DNA from: Galbibacter kalidii | GTDB taxonomy: Bacteria > Bacteroidota > Bacteroidia > Flavobacteriales > Flavobacteriaceae | DNA: 64,000 bases | Assembly: GCF_026241135.1 (NCBI RefSeq) | Contig: NZ_JAPFGA010000012.1 | Location: 62,001 to 126,000 of the forward strand | Reading direction: 5' to 3' | Shown here: one piece after another, positions 54,029 to 62,563 of the stretch | Numbering within the stretch: the stretch's first letter is position 1 | How the letters are laid out: each line of letters starts with the position of its first letter | The notes under the pieces: model-generated | Told to the model about the DNA's origin: nothing | The model's input: only the letters and a program-made list of their open reading frames with translations | Database searches by the model: none | Program-made: the position numbers and the translations under genes

Positions 54029-56587
54029 ATGGATGATAATTTTTCACCTAGAGTAAAAGATGTTATAGCTTACAGTAAAGAAGAAGCCCTAAGGTTGGGT
54101 CATGACTTTATTGGAACTGAGCATTTGGTACTCGGACTTTTACGTGACGGAAACGGGAAGGCAATAGATATATTGACAGCATTAAGCATAGATCTAGAAC
54201 ATTTAAGGAGAAAAGTAGAAATTTTAAGTCCGGCCAACCCCGGGAATGGTGTCGCTGCGAACGACAAACGCAACCTGCACCTCACCAGGCAAGCCGAACG
54301 CGCTTTGAAAACCACTTTTCTCGAGGCCAAACTATTTCAAAGTTCCTCGATCAACACAGCACACTTGTTACTTTGTATATTAAGGAATGAGAATGACCCG
54401 ACGACTAAGCTTTTAAACAAGCTTAAAATTGATTATGATAACGTTAAAGAGCAATTCAAGCTTATGATAACAAGTGATGATGATTACATAGACGCTCCTA
54501 CCTCTGAATCGTTCTCTGACGAAACAGGTACTGGTGGAGAAGAGACAAGAGATAATCCGTTTGGCGGTTCAAGTGGCGGTAGCCCTAAATCCAGTAAAAA
54601 ATCCAAAACCCCGGTATTGGATAACTTTGGAAGGGACCTCACCCAACTTGCCGAAGAGGATAAACTAGACCCTGTTGTTGGGCGACAAAAAGAAATAGAA
54701 CGTGTTTCCCAGATATTGAGCAGAAGGAAAAAGAACAATCCGTTATTGATCGGAGAACCCGGTGTTGGTAAAAGTGCCATCGCCGAAGGCTTAGCCCTTC
54801 GTATTATTAAAAAGAAAGTATCGAGAATCCTATACAATAAAAGAGTAGTCACCCTTGATCTCGCTTCTTTGGTCGCCGGAACAAAATACCGCGGACAATT
54901 TGAAGAGCGAATGAAAGCTGTGATGAACGAATTGGAAAAGAACGATGATATTATCTTGTTTATTGATGAGATCCATACCATCGTTGGCGCCGGTGGAGCT
55001 ACCGGAAGTTTGGACGCTTCAAATATGTTCAAACCAGCCTTGGCACGAGGTGAAATTCAATGTATTGGGGCAACAACACTTGATGAATACAGACAGTATA
55101 TCGAAAAAGACGGCGCATTGGAAAGACGATTCCAGAAAGTGATCGTTGAACCTACTACTGTTGAAGAAACCATCGAGATACTCGACAACATTAAAGATAA
55201 ATATGAAGAGCATCACAATGTGATGTACACCGATGAGGCTATTCAGTCCTGTGTGAAACTGACAAACAGATATATCACAGACCGGTTTCTACCAGACAAG
55301 GCTATTGATGCTCTGGACGAATCAGGTTCAAGGGTTCATATCACTAATATGGAAGTTCCCAAACAGATTTTGGAGCTTGAAAAGCAACTGGAAGGCGTAA
55401 AAGAACTCAAAAATTCGGTGGTTAAGAAACAAAAATATGAAGAGGCTGCTAAGTTGAGAGATGATGAAAAACGTCTTGAAAAAGAACTGGCCGTAGCCCA
55501 GGAACAATGGGAAGAGGAAAGCAAACTCCATCGCGAAACCGTTACCGACGAGAACGTTGCTGATGTTGTTTCCATGATGAGTGGTGTACCCGTGACAAGA
55601 ATTGCACAGGCAGAAAGTTCAAAACTTGCCGAATTGCCGGAATTGATCAAAGGAAAAGTGATCGGACAAGACGAAGCGGTGAACAAAGTGGTTAAAGCCA
55701 TCCAAAGAAACCGCGCCGGACTAAAAGATCCGGATAAACCTATCGGTTCCTTTATCTTCCTCGGACAGACGGGAGTTGGTAAAACACAGTTGGCAAAAGT
55801 ATTGGCAAGTAAGCTATTCGATTCTGAAGATGCCCTTATACGTATCGACATGAGCGAATACATGGAAAAGTTTGCCATTTCTAGACTTGTTGGTGCACCT
55901 CCGGGATATGTAGGTTATGAAGAAGGCGGACAGCTTACTGAAAAAGTGAGAAGAAAGCCGTATTCAGTTATCCTGTTGGACGAAGTTGAAAAAGCACATC
56001 CGGATGTATTCAATATGCTTTTACAGATATTAGACGACGGTTATATCACCGACAGCTTGGGAAGAAAGATCGATTTCAGAAATACGATCATTATCATGAC
56101 ATCCAATATTGGCGCACGCCAGCTTAAGGATTTCGGACAAGGAGTTGGTTTTGGAACCGCTGCCAAAAAAGCACAGGCTGATGCGCACTCAAAAAGTGTG
56201 ATCGAAAATGCACTGAAAAAGGCATTTGCACCGGAATTCTTGAACCGTATCGATGATGTAGTGGTCTTCAATACTTTAGAAAGAGAGGACATCCACAAGA
56301 TCATTGATATTGAATTGGAAAAACTGTATTTGCGTATCGAAGGTTTAGGTTATCATTTAGAACTGACAGACAAAGCCAAAGATTATATCGCAGACAAAGG
56401 TTTTGACAAGCAATATGGAGCAAGACCGCTCAAGAGAGCTATTCAAAAATATATTGAAGATGCTTTAGCTGAAGAAATTATCACTTCAAAGTTAACTGAA
56501 GGCGATAGTATTTTAATGGACTTGGATGATAAAAAAGAAGAACTTACCATCACCATTAAAAAGGCTAAAAAATCAGCTGAATCATAG
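54029..56587 (+). CDS. clpC: ATP-dependent Clp protease ATP-binding subunit ClpC
   Basis: 852 residues, AAA+ unfoldase that feeds ClpP. Order of parts: Clp N-domain with two repeats (residues 3-140, FSPRVKDVIAYSKEEALRLGH), Gly/Ser linker (165-190), first ATPase with Walker A GEPGVGKS at 242-249 and VGAGGATGSLDASNM, a UVR coiled segment (KKQKYEEAAKLRDDEKRLEKEL, abbreviated) near 465-490 in place of the longer ClpB middle domain, and second ATPase with Walker A GQTGVGKT at 579-586 and VGAPPGYVGYEEGGQLTE. The UVR motif identifies ClpC rather than ClpA or ClpB. Followed by a strong terminator, so monocistronic. Confidence 0.95.
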   Translation: MDDNFSPRVKDVIAYSKEEALRLGHDFIGTEHLVLGLLRDGNGKAIDILTALSIDLEHLRRKVEILSPANPGNGVAANDKRNLHLTRQAERALKTTFLEAKLFQSSSINTAHLLLCILRNENDPTTKLLNKLKIDYDNVKEQFKLMITSDDDYIDAPTSESFSDETGTGGEETRDNPFGGSSGGSPKSSKKSKTPVLDNFGRDLTQLAEEDKLDPVVGRQKEIERVSQILSRRKKNNPLLIGEPGVGKSAIAEGLALRIIKKKVSRILYNKRVVTLDLASLVAGTKYRGQFEERMKAVMNELEKNDDIILFIDEIHTIVGAGGATGSLDASNMFKPALARGEIQCIGATTLDEYRQYIEKDGALERRFQKVIVEPTTVEETIEILDNIKDKYEEHHNVMYTDEAIQSCVKLTNRYITDRFLPDKAIDALDESGSRVHITNMEVPKQILELEKQLEGVKELKNSVVKKQKYEEAAKLRDDEKRLEKELAVAQEQWEEESKLHRETVTDENVADVVSMMSGVPVTRIAQAESSKLAELPELIKGKVIGQDEAVNKVVKAIQRNRAGLKDPDKPIGSFIFLGQTGVGKTQLAKVLASKLFDSEDALIRIDMSEYMEKFAISRLVGAPPGYVGYEEGGQLTEKVRRKPYSVILLDEVEKAHPDVFNMLLQILDDGYITDSLGRKIDFRNTIIIMTSNIGARQLKDFGQGVGFGTAAKKAQADAHSKSVIENALKKAFAPEFLNRIDDVVVFNTLEREDIHKIIDIELEKLYLRIEGLGYHLELTDKAKDYIADKGFDKQYGARPLKRAIQKYIEDALAEEIITSKLTEGDSILMDLDDKKEELTITIKKAKKSAES

Positions 56588-56607
56588 TCCAAAATTAAGA
56601 TTCTACC

Positions 56608-56641
56608 AAAAACGCACGGTTTAATTTCCGTGCGTTTTTTT
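56608..56641 (+). terminator. intrinsic terminator after clpC
   Basis: AAAAACGCACGG pairs with CCGTGCGTTTTT across an 8-base loop, followed by more T. It begins 20 bases after the clpC stop. Confidence 0.9.
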
Positions 56642-56654
56642 ATTGAATTCGTTT

Positions 56655-56940
56655 AATTTTGTTACAAACCTGAGTTCGATTATTCTCACTTTGTCAAAAC
56701 GGTTTTAAATAGTGAGATACGAACTTTTTTATGACGTAATATCGGGATATTGCAGATTAAAAAAGTGAAGTAGATTGCTGTTTAAAACTGAACATGCTGT
56801 ACTTTAGCAATAAAAACACCCATTTACTGCGTTAAATTTTATCGCGATAGCTGTGGCTATCCCTCAAAAATTTGCCTTGTAACTGAGTATTCTTATTGAT
56901 TTTGACTTTGTGATAATAATCGAACTCAGGTTACAAAATT
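56655..56940. mobile_element. MITE-like element with long terminal inverted repeats
   Basis: About 286 bases. The left arm (56655-56700) and right arm (56898-56940) are imperfect inverted repeats of over 40 bases; the core TGAGTTCGATTATTCTCAC pairs 18 of 19 with the right arm. The inside has stop codons in all frames and no transposase. It fills nearly the whole gap between the clpC terminator and the RimB-RimK gene, so that gene's promoter may lie within it or in its right end. Confidence 0.6.
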
Positions 56941-56968
56941 CTTCTTACCTTAGAATCGATACAAAACA

Positions 56969-58354
56969 ATGCAAATGAACAACAAAACCATAATTGGCAG
57001 TCAGGAATGGGTTTCTCTAAACGAGTTAGATATTCCAACTATCAAAGTCCGAGTAGATAGTGGCGCCAAAACTTCAGCATTACACGCTGTTAATATCCAG
57101 CCATTTCAAAGAAACAAAGATACATGGGTTACTTTTGATGTATACCCCATACAGAACAATGGAAAAAAAGTGATTCATTGTGAGGCTCTTGTTACAGACA
57201 AACGAGTGATAAAAAGTTCGACCGGAAACCGCGAGAACCGCTATATTATTAAAACATCACTAACCATAAGCGACGAACTCTCATGGGATGTTGAGGTCTC
57301 CCTAACCAATAGGGACACTATGGGTTACCGAATGCTTCTGGGCCGGGAAGCCATGATGGGAAGAATGATCGTCGATCCTGAAAGTAATTTTTTATTGGGA
57401 AATCTCAGCGATGAAGATGTTGACAAAAAATACAAGGAGAACGTTCATAAAACCAGCGGACTGAAAATAGGATTGCTTGCCAGTAATCCGAATTTGTACA
57501 GCAACCGAAGAATTATCGAAGCCGCTGAACGTATGGGACATGATATTGAGTTCTACAACATCCGCCAATGTTATATGAAACTGGATGCAGAAACCCCGGA
57601 AATCCATTACCGTGGTGGAAAAATATTGAATGACCTCGATGCTATCATTCCGAGAATAAAACCCAGTATGACGTACTACGGTTGTTCTCTGGCCAGACAT
57701 TTTGAATCCATTCGCGTGGCTTGTTTAAACAAAGCCGAGGCTATCCGTCAATCCAGAGATAAGCTTTTTTCCCTTCAATTATTACTAAAAAACGGTATTA
57801 GTATCCCCACTACCGGGTTTGCTAATTCCCCTTTAGACACCAACGACCTGATAAAAATGGTAGGCGGCTCTCCCCTCATCATTAAACTTTTGGAAGGCAC
57901 GCAAGGAAAAGGAGTTGTACTGGCAGAGACCAAAAAAGCAGCAGAAAGTGTGATTAATGCTTTTAAAAGTTTGAATGCCTATATCTTGGTTCAGGAATTC
58001 GTTAAAGAAGCTAATGGAAAAGACATCCGCTGTTTTGTGATCGACGGTAAAGTTGTTGCTGCCATGCAAAGAGAAGCACCTCCGGGAGAATTCAGGGCCA
58101 ATGTGCACCTTGGGGGAACCACCTCCCTTATAAAACCAACAACAGCCGAAAAAAGAATGGCGGTCAAAGCAACGAAGGCCATGGGGCTTGATGTTGCCGG
58201 CGTGGATATTATCCGTTCTTCCAAAGGACCTTTGTTATTGGAGGTGAATTCTTCTCCCGGACTGGAAGGAATAGAAACCGCCACGAATAAAGATATTGCC
58301 ATGTTGATGATCAAATCCATCGAGAAAAAACTGAATTGGAAGTCTGTTGTATAG
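56969..58354 (+). CDS. rimK: RimB-RimK fusion: retropepsin-like zinc protease domain plus ATP-grasp glutamate ligase
   Basis: 461 residues. Residues 5-140 match the RimB/ATP-dependent zinc protease family, with an aspartic-protease-like VRVDSGAKTSALHAVNI and a second RMLLGREAMMGR. Residues 158-455 are an ATP-grasp ligase of the RimK type: IGLLASNPNLYSNRRIIEAA, DAIIPRIKPSMTYYG, LIIKLLEGTQGKGVVLAET, VQEFVKEANGKDIRCFVIDG and DVAGVDIIRSSKGPLLLEVNSSPGLEGIE, the last with the Mg-binding Glu-x-Asn. RimK adds glutamates to the C-terminus of ribosomal protein S6; RimB-type domains are thought to reverse this. Having both in one chain suggests an editing pair. Start could also be Met 3. (Motifs abbreviated.). 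Confidence 0.9.
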   Translation: MQMNNKTIIGSQEWVSLNELDIPTIKVRVDSGAKTSALHAVNIQPFQRNKDTWVTFDVYPIQNNGKKVIHCEALVTDKRVIKSSTGNRENRYIIKTSLTISDELSWDVEVSLTNRDTMGYRMLLGREAMMGRMIVDPESNFLLGNLSDEDVDKKYKENVHKTSGLKIGLLASNPNLYSNRRIIEAAERMGHDIEFYNIRQCYMKLDAETPEIHYRGGKILNDLDAIIPRIKPSMTYYGCSLARHFESIRVACLNKAEAIRQSRDKLFSLQLLLKNGISIPTTGFANSPLDTNDLIKMVGGSPLIIKLLEGTQGKGVVLAETKKAAESVINAFKSLNAYILVQEFVKEANGKDIRCFVIDGKVVAAMQREAPPGEFRANVHLGGTTSLIKPTTAEKRMAVKATKAMGLDVAGVDIIRSSKGPLLLEVNSSPGLEGIETATNKDIAMLMIKSIEKKLNWKSVV

Positions 58355-58616
58355 GTGATTAGTTGATTGGGTAAGTATTTCGTTTTAGATTGAAAATTTA
58401 AAATTAAAGGTTTTCCCGACGATAAATGTCGAGGCAAGTGAAACCTCAAGTCCAGACCTTCAAGATTTTGAATATTGAAGGTTTCTCCTGACTTCAGACT
58501 CCCGACTTTGAGCTTTTTAGCATTTGTTTAACTCCATTTATCCAATAAAAAATGTCATTGGTCTAAATCCTTCAACTTCCTTTTAATCAGTATTTAATAA
58601 GACGTAGCTTTGCACT

Positions 58617-59009
58617 ATGGGTGCTATTGTTTCTAAAAATAAACTGATAACAACATATCAATTCGATTTCGGAGAGGTCAAGATATATCCTTCATTTGCC
58701 ATTGGCATTATGAATGATGGGATTGATCTAGACCTTGAAATTTTATCTGAACTTACAACTATAGTAGAAAAGCACTATCGAAATAAGTATTACGGGTATA
58801 TTTCATTACGAAAAAACTCTTATTCGGTAAATCCCATTCTTTACACTTATATCAAGAAATCCACTAACCTGAAATCTATCGCTATCGTTTCAGAAAAGGA
58901 TATTTTTAAATACAATTTCAAAATAGAACAATATTTCTTCTCCAAAAAAATGCAACTTTTCAAGTCGTTGGACGAAGCTGTTACCTGGACATTAAAAAAT
59001 GTTTCCTAA
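58617..59009 (+). CDS. conserved hypothetical protein, alpha/beta
   Basis: 130 residues, no signal or membrane segment. Predicted strands and helices alternate (ITTYQFDFGEVKIYPSF, EILSELTTIVEKHYRNKYYG, SIAIVSEKDIFKYN, LFKSLDEAVTWTLKNV), a layout like STAS/SpoIIAA-type folds of flavobacteria. No catalytic residues stand out. Its stop overlaps the convergent hutH stop by 4 bases. Function unknown; the tight convergence may make the two mRNAs complementary at their 3' ends. Confidence 0.7.
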   Translation: MGAIVSKNKLITTYQFDFGEVKIYPSFAIGIMNDGIDLDLEILSELTTIVEKHYRNKYYGYISLRKNSYSVNPILYTYIKKSTNLKSIAIVSEKDIFKYNFKIEQYFFSKKMQLFKSLDEAVTWTLKNVS

Positions 59010-60517
59010 TTCTGAAACAAAGGGGCATTAAGCTCAACTGTTTCCAAAAACCCAATTGTGGTCTGAATATCGTTGTGGAAAATCCTGTCTTTATCCACAA
59101 AAGATACTTTTTCGGTATAGGCTGAACAAAAATCTTCAATAAAAGATGATGATTTCATCGGTCGCCTGAAAGCCAGAGCTTGAGAAGCTGTTAAAAGTTC
59201 GATCGCTAAAATAGATTTCAAATTCTCCATAATCTTAAAACACTTCGTAGCCGCATTTGCACCCATACTCACATGGTCTTCTTGTCCGTTTGAAGAAACA
59301 ATAGAATCTACACTTGCCGGTGTTGCCAACTGTTTATTCTGACTTACAATGCTTGCAGCCGTATATTGGGGGATCATCAGTCCGGAATTCAAACCGGGAT
59401 CGTTTACCAAAAATGAAGGTAAACCTCGTTGTCCAGATATCAATTGATAGGTTCTTCGTTCAGAAATACTCCCCCACTCTGCCAAAGCAATTCCTAAATA
59501 ATCCAATGCCATCGCCAGAGGTTGTCCGTGGAAATTTCCTCCGGAAAGCACCTCATCCTGATCAACAAAAATATTGGGGTTGTCCGTAACGGAATTCATT
59601 TCAGTTTTAAAAACTTTTCTCACATAGGCTAAAGCATCTTTCGAAGCGCCGTGAACTTGCGGCATACAACGGAATGAATACGGATCTTGAACCTGTGTTT
59701 TTTTCTGAATTGCTATTTCACTCCCTTCAATAAACCTTAGAATACGTTCGGCAGTTTTTATTTGCCCTTTATGCGGACGTACCAAATGGATCAATCGGTG
59801 GAAAGGCTCTGTCAGTCCATCAAAAGCATCCAAGGAAATCGTTCCTATCAAATCGGCTAAATAGGATAACCTATAAGCATTCATAATACACCATACTCCG
59901 TAGGCACTCATAAATTGGGTGCCGTTCAACATGGCCAAACCTTCTTTGGATTGTAGTACAATAGGTTTCCATTTCTTCTTTTTCAGTACAGTTTCTGAAG
60001 CGGTTATTTTGCCTTCATAATAGACCTCCCCTTTTCCCAAAAGCGGCAATGCCAAATGAGCCAAGGGAGCCAAATCCCCCGAAGCTCCCAACGATCCCTG
60101 GGTATAAACCACCGGAAGTACGTCTTCATTATAAAAATCGATCAATCGCAATACCGTATCCAGTTGTACGCCACTATGTCCGTAACTCAAGGACTGAATT
60201 TTCAGTAGCAGCATCAACTTGACAACAGAAGTCGGAACTTTCTCTCCCGTACCACAGGCATGGGACATTACTAAGTTTTCCTGTAGCGTGCTAAGGTGTT
60301 TTTCATCGATGGTAACGTTACACAACGATCCAAAACCGGTGTTGATTCCGTAGATCGGCTTTTTATTCTCCCCTATTTTATTGTCTAAATATTTTCTGCA
60401 ACGCTCAATATTGATTTTTGCCTCATCAGATAATCTGAGTTTCAATTTGTTTTCAACGACATTGAAAATGGTTTCAATATCCAAAACATCTGAGCTTATA
60501 TAATAGAATTCGTCCAT
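59006..60517 (-). CDS. hutH: histidine ammonia-lyase
   Basis: 503 residues. It removes ammonia from histidine to give urocanate. The self-made MIO cofactor arises from Ala145-Ser146-Gly147 in GSLGASGDLAPLAH. The substrate-selecting loop reads LVMSHACGTGE: Ser-His at the position where tyrosine ammonia-lyases carry His-Leu, so histidine is the likely substrate. Other motifs (GINTGFGSLC, QDPYSFRCMPQVHGASKD, SVTDNPNIF, NGQEDHVSMGANAA) are standard. No hutU, hutI or hutG is adjacent, so a full degradation operon is absent here; a role other than catabolism is possible. Confidence 0.92.
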   Translation of the reverse strand: MDEFYYISSDVLDIETIFNVVENKLKLRLSDEAKINIERCRKYLDNKIGENKKPIYGINTGFGSLCNVTIDEKHLSTLQENLVMSHACGTGEKVPTSVVKLMLLLKIQSLSYGHSGVQLDTVLRLIDFYNEDVLPVVYTQGSLGASGDLAPLAHLALPLLGKGEVYYEGKITASETVLKKKKWKPIVLQSKEGLAMLNGTQFMSAYGVWCIMNAYRLSYLADLIGTISLDAFDGLTEPFHRLIHLVRPHKGQIKTAERILRFIEGSEIAIQKKTQVQDPYSFRCMPQVHGASKDALAYVRKVFKTEMNSVTDNPNIFVDQDEVLSGGNFHGQPLAMALDYLGIALAEWGSISERRTYQLISGQRGLPSFLVNDPGLNSGLMIPQYTAASIVSQNKQLATPASVDSIVSSNGQEDHVSMGANAATKCFKIMENLKSILAIELLTASQALAFRRPMKSSSFIEDFCSAYTEKVSFVDKDRIFHNDIQTTIGFLETVELNAPLFQN

Positions 60518-60604
60518 TTCTTATACAGGTACTTATCAAACAAAATTCTGCATTAGCCTAAAATTTTCCAAGAAAATACAGACAATTAACCTTATGCTTG
60601 ATTT

Positions 60605-62152
60605 TTATTCATCCTCTTCGCTTTTTTGCTGACGATCTGCCGTATCATTCTTGAATAACGCTAAAAATGCGTCACCCATAAAATCGATAATATCAGTAGC
60701 TGTCAGCGCTTCCAATCCGGATCGTTGAGAAGCCAGATCTCCCGCCAGTCCATGAATATAGGCTCCAAAAATAGCAGCATTAAGTAAGCTGTACTGCTGT
60801 GCTATGAGTCCACTGATAATCCCTGTAAGCACATCACCACTACCTCCAGTAGCCATCCCAGGATTTCCAGTGGAATTTACATACACTTTTTTGTGATATA
60901 TCGTCTTGGTATACGCACCTTTAATCATCAACACCACATCGTTTTCAGTAGAAAACTGTTTTGCTTTTTCCAGCTTTTCAAAATCGTTTTTCCAGCTTCC
61001 AATAAATCTTTCCAGTTCTTTAGGGTGAGGTGTTAAAACCGCTTTTCCTTTCAAATGTTTCAACAGTTCTTTATGTTCAGCAAGTATGTTGATACCATCG
61101 GCATCAATTACCAGGGGAAGCTTGTTTTCCGACAAGAAATCAGCAAAGGCCTTTACGGTTTCCTTATGTTTTCCCATACCGACACCAATAGCTACAGCAG
61201 TTGGTTTTATATCAAAATCAACCGCAGAAATATGGGTTTCTTTATCATCTGTGATCACCATGGCTTCTGGGAAGGCTGTTTGTATACTTTGATATCCGCA
61301 CTTTGGTACATAGGCAGTCACCAAACCCGCACCGGCACTCAAGGCTGCTTCAGTACACATTAAAGCAGCACCTGTTTTTCCGTAACTACCGCCAACAACC
61401 AAGGCGTGTCCGTAGGTGCCCTTATGTGAAAATCGTTGTCGGGGTTTGTATAGACTACGGGCATTGTTCACATCGATATAAAAAGCATCTGCTTCTTCCT
61501 CTATTAAAAATTGTTGATCTTGTCCAATATCCACTAACAACCATTCATAGGTGTAAATACCCGTTTCAGGTAGTAAAAAAATCAATTTCGGAAGCTGAAA
61601 AGTAAGGGTGTAGTTAGCACGAATGACTGCATCGCTCTTCTCAACAGACTTATCCATATACAAACCCGAAGGGATATCGACAGACAATACAAAAGTACCT
61701 GCCTTATTGATATGACCGATAAGATTACTGACCCAATCCACCGGAGGTCTGTTCAACCCAATACCGAAAATGGCATCAACAACAATTTCATCCGGATTTA
61801 TTTGCGGAAAATCATCGCCTTCGGTTAAAAGTTTAGGCCAATATTTCAGGTTTTTTATCCTATCAAAATTCAACAAAAAATCCTTGGATCGGTTGTCACT
61901 GAAATTAACAACATATACTTCAATATTGTATCCCTGCTCCATAAGATATCTTGCGACAACCAAGCCATCCCCTCCGTTATTTCCGATACCACAAAAAACA
62001 TGAATCTTTACAGGATTTCCGTTCAATTGACTGTGCAACCACCTAAATACTTGTTCCCCCGCCCTTTCCATAAGCATATCGGAAGTAATATTTTGTCGCT
62101 CTATTGTAAATTTGTCAGCGAGCCTTATCTGATCAACAGAAAAAATCTTCAT
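60605..62152 (-). CDS. nnrD: bifunctional NAD(P)H-hydrate epimerase / dehydratase
   Basis: 515 residues, the YjeF-type fusion that repairs hydrated NAD(P)H. The N-terminal epimerase domain (1-215) shows FCGIGNNGGDGLVVARYL and VDAIFGIGLNRPP. The C-terminal ADP-dependent dehydratase domain (225-500), of ribokinase-like fold, shows HALVVGGSYGKTGAALM, VLTPHPKEL and GNPGMATGGSGDVLTGIISG, with the catalytic Asp in GGSGD. All motifs are intact. A short acidic tail ends the protein. It diverges from the thrA leader with about 85 bases between its ATG and the thr leader start region. (Motifs abbreviated.). Confidence 0.93.
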   Translation of the reverse strand: MKIFSVDQIRLADKFTIERQNITSDMLMERAGEQVFRWLHSQLNGNPVKIHVFCGIGNNGGDGLVVARYLMEQGYNIEVYVVNFSDNRSKDFLLNFDRIKNLKYWPKLLTEGDDFPQINPDEIVVDAIFGIGLNRPPVDWVSNLIGHINKAGTFVLSVDIPSGLYMDKSVEKSDAVIRANYTLTFQLPKLIFLLPETGIYTYEWLLVDIGQDQQFLIEEEADAFYIDVNNARSLYKPRQRFSHKGTYGHALVVGGSYGKTGAALMCTEAALSAGAGLVTAYVPKCGYQSIQTAFPEAMVITDDKETHISAVDFDIKPTAVAIGVGMGKHKETVKAFADFLSENKLPLVIDADGINILAEHKELLKHLKGKAVLTPHPKELERFIGSWKNDFEKLEKAKQFSTENDVVLMIKGAYTKTIYHKKVYVNSTGNPGMATGGSGDVLTGIISGLIAQQYSLLNAAIFGAYIHGLAGDLASQRSGLEALTATDIIDFMGDAFLALFKNDTADRQQKSEEDE

Positions 62153-62200
62153 TATTCAACAAATCTTTAGTTAAATTATTAAATTCTCAATAATCGTGTT

Positions 62201-62235
62201 TTTGTTTTTTAAGTACCATAAATGTACTACATTTG
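62201..62235 (+). promoter_or_regulatory. predicted thrA leader promoter
   Basis: TTTG (62201-62204), a 23-base spacer, then TACATTTG (62228-62235), an exact TAnnTTTG. Transcription would start near 62241, about 16 bases before the leader ATG. Confidence 0.65.
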
Positions 62236-62256
62236 AACCCTATTACGAGTAAACAC

Positions 62257-62364
62257 ATGCAAACTTTTAAAGAAATATATTCTTTTTCTATTCTCTCTAC
62301 AGGGAAGATATGTGTGATCTCTATTATTCGTAATACTACTATTATTACCCCTTTTGGGGTATAA
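62257..62364 (+). CDS. putative thr leader peptide
   Basis: A 35-codon frame starting MQTFKEIYSF and ending ISIIRNTTIITPFGV, with Ile (8) and Thr (5) codons concentrated in its last third (ISIIRNTTIIT). It lies behind a consensus promoter and 199 bases ahead of thrA, whose product leads to threonine and isoleucine. This content matches leader peptides that control thr operons by attenuation. A hairpin TACCCC-TTTT-GGGGTA (62345-62360) overlaps the end of the frame, and a T run follows at 62474-62480 behind a weak stem. The terminator is not as clear as in the ilv leader, so regulation is inferred with less certainty. Confidence 0.6.
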   Translation: MQTFKEIYSFSILSTGKICVISIIRNTTIITPFGV

Positions 62365-62511
62365 CATTTCACATATAATCCACGACCTATATTTGTTTAT
62401 ATCAAACAAACCAAAACTAACTTTATTAAATTATTAAAGACCATCATTTCTTATGAAACACCCATGATAAAGCCTTTTTTAGCACAAACAGGTATGAATA
62501 TTGGGTGTTCC

Positions 62512-62533
62512 ACCTGCCTACCGGTAGGCAGGT
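62512..62533. repeat. 22-base perfect palindrome in the thrA leader
   Basis: ACCTGCCTACC and its exact complement GGTAGGCAGGT are adjacent (62512-62533), 30 bases before the thrA ATG. No T run follows. It is related to the palindrome at 22261-22284 and may be a REP-like insertion into the leader. Confidence 0.7.
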
Positions 62534-62563
62534 CTGACATAAAAAACAAATAAATATCAACAG

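Noticed and set aside
62345-62360. TACCCC-TTTT-GGGGTA hairpin as a terminator in the thr leader
   Set aside because: No T run follows and it overlaps the leader frame, so it cannot be an intrinsic terminator by itself; it may still take part in leader folding.
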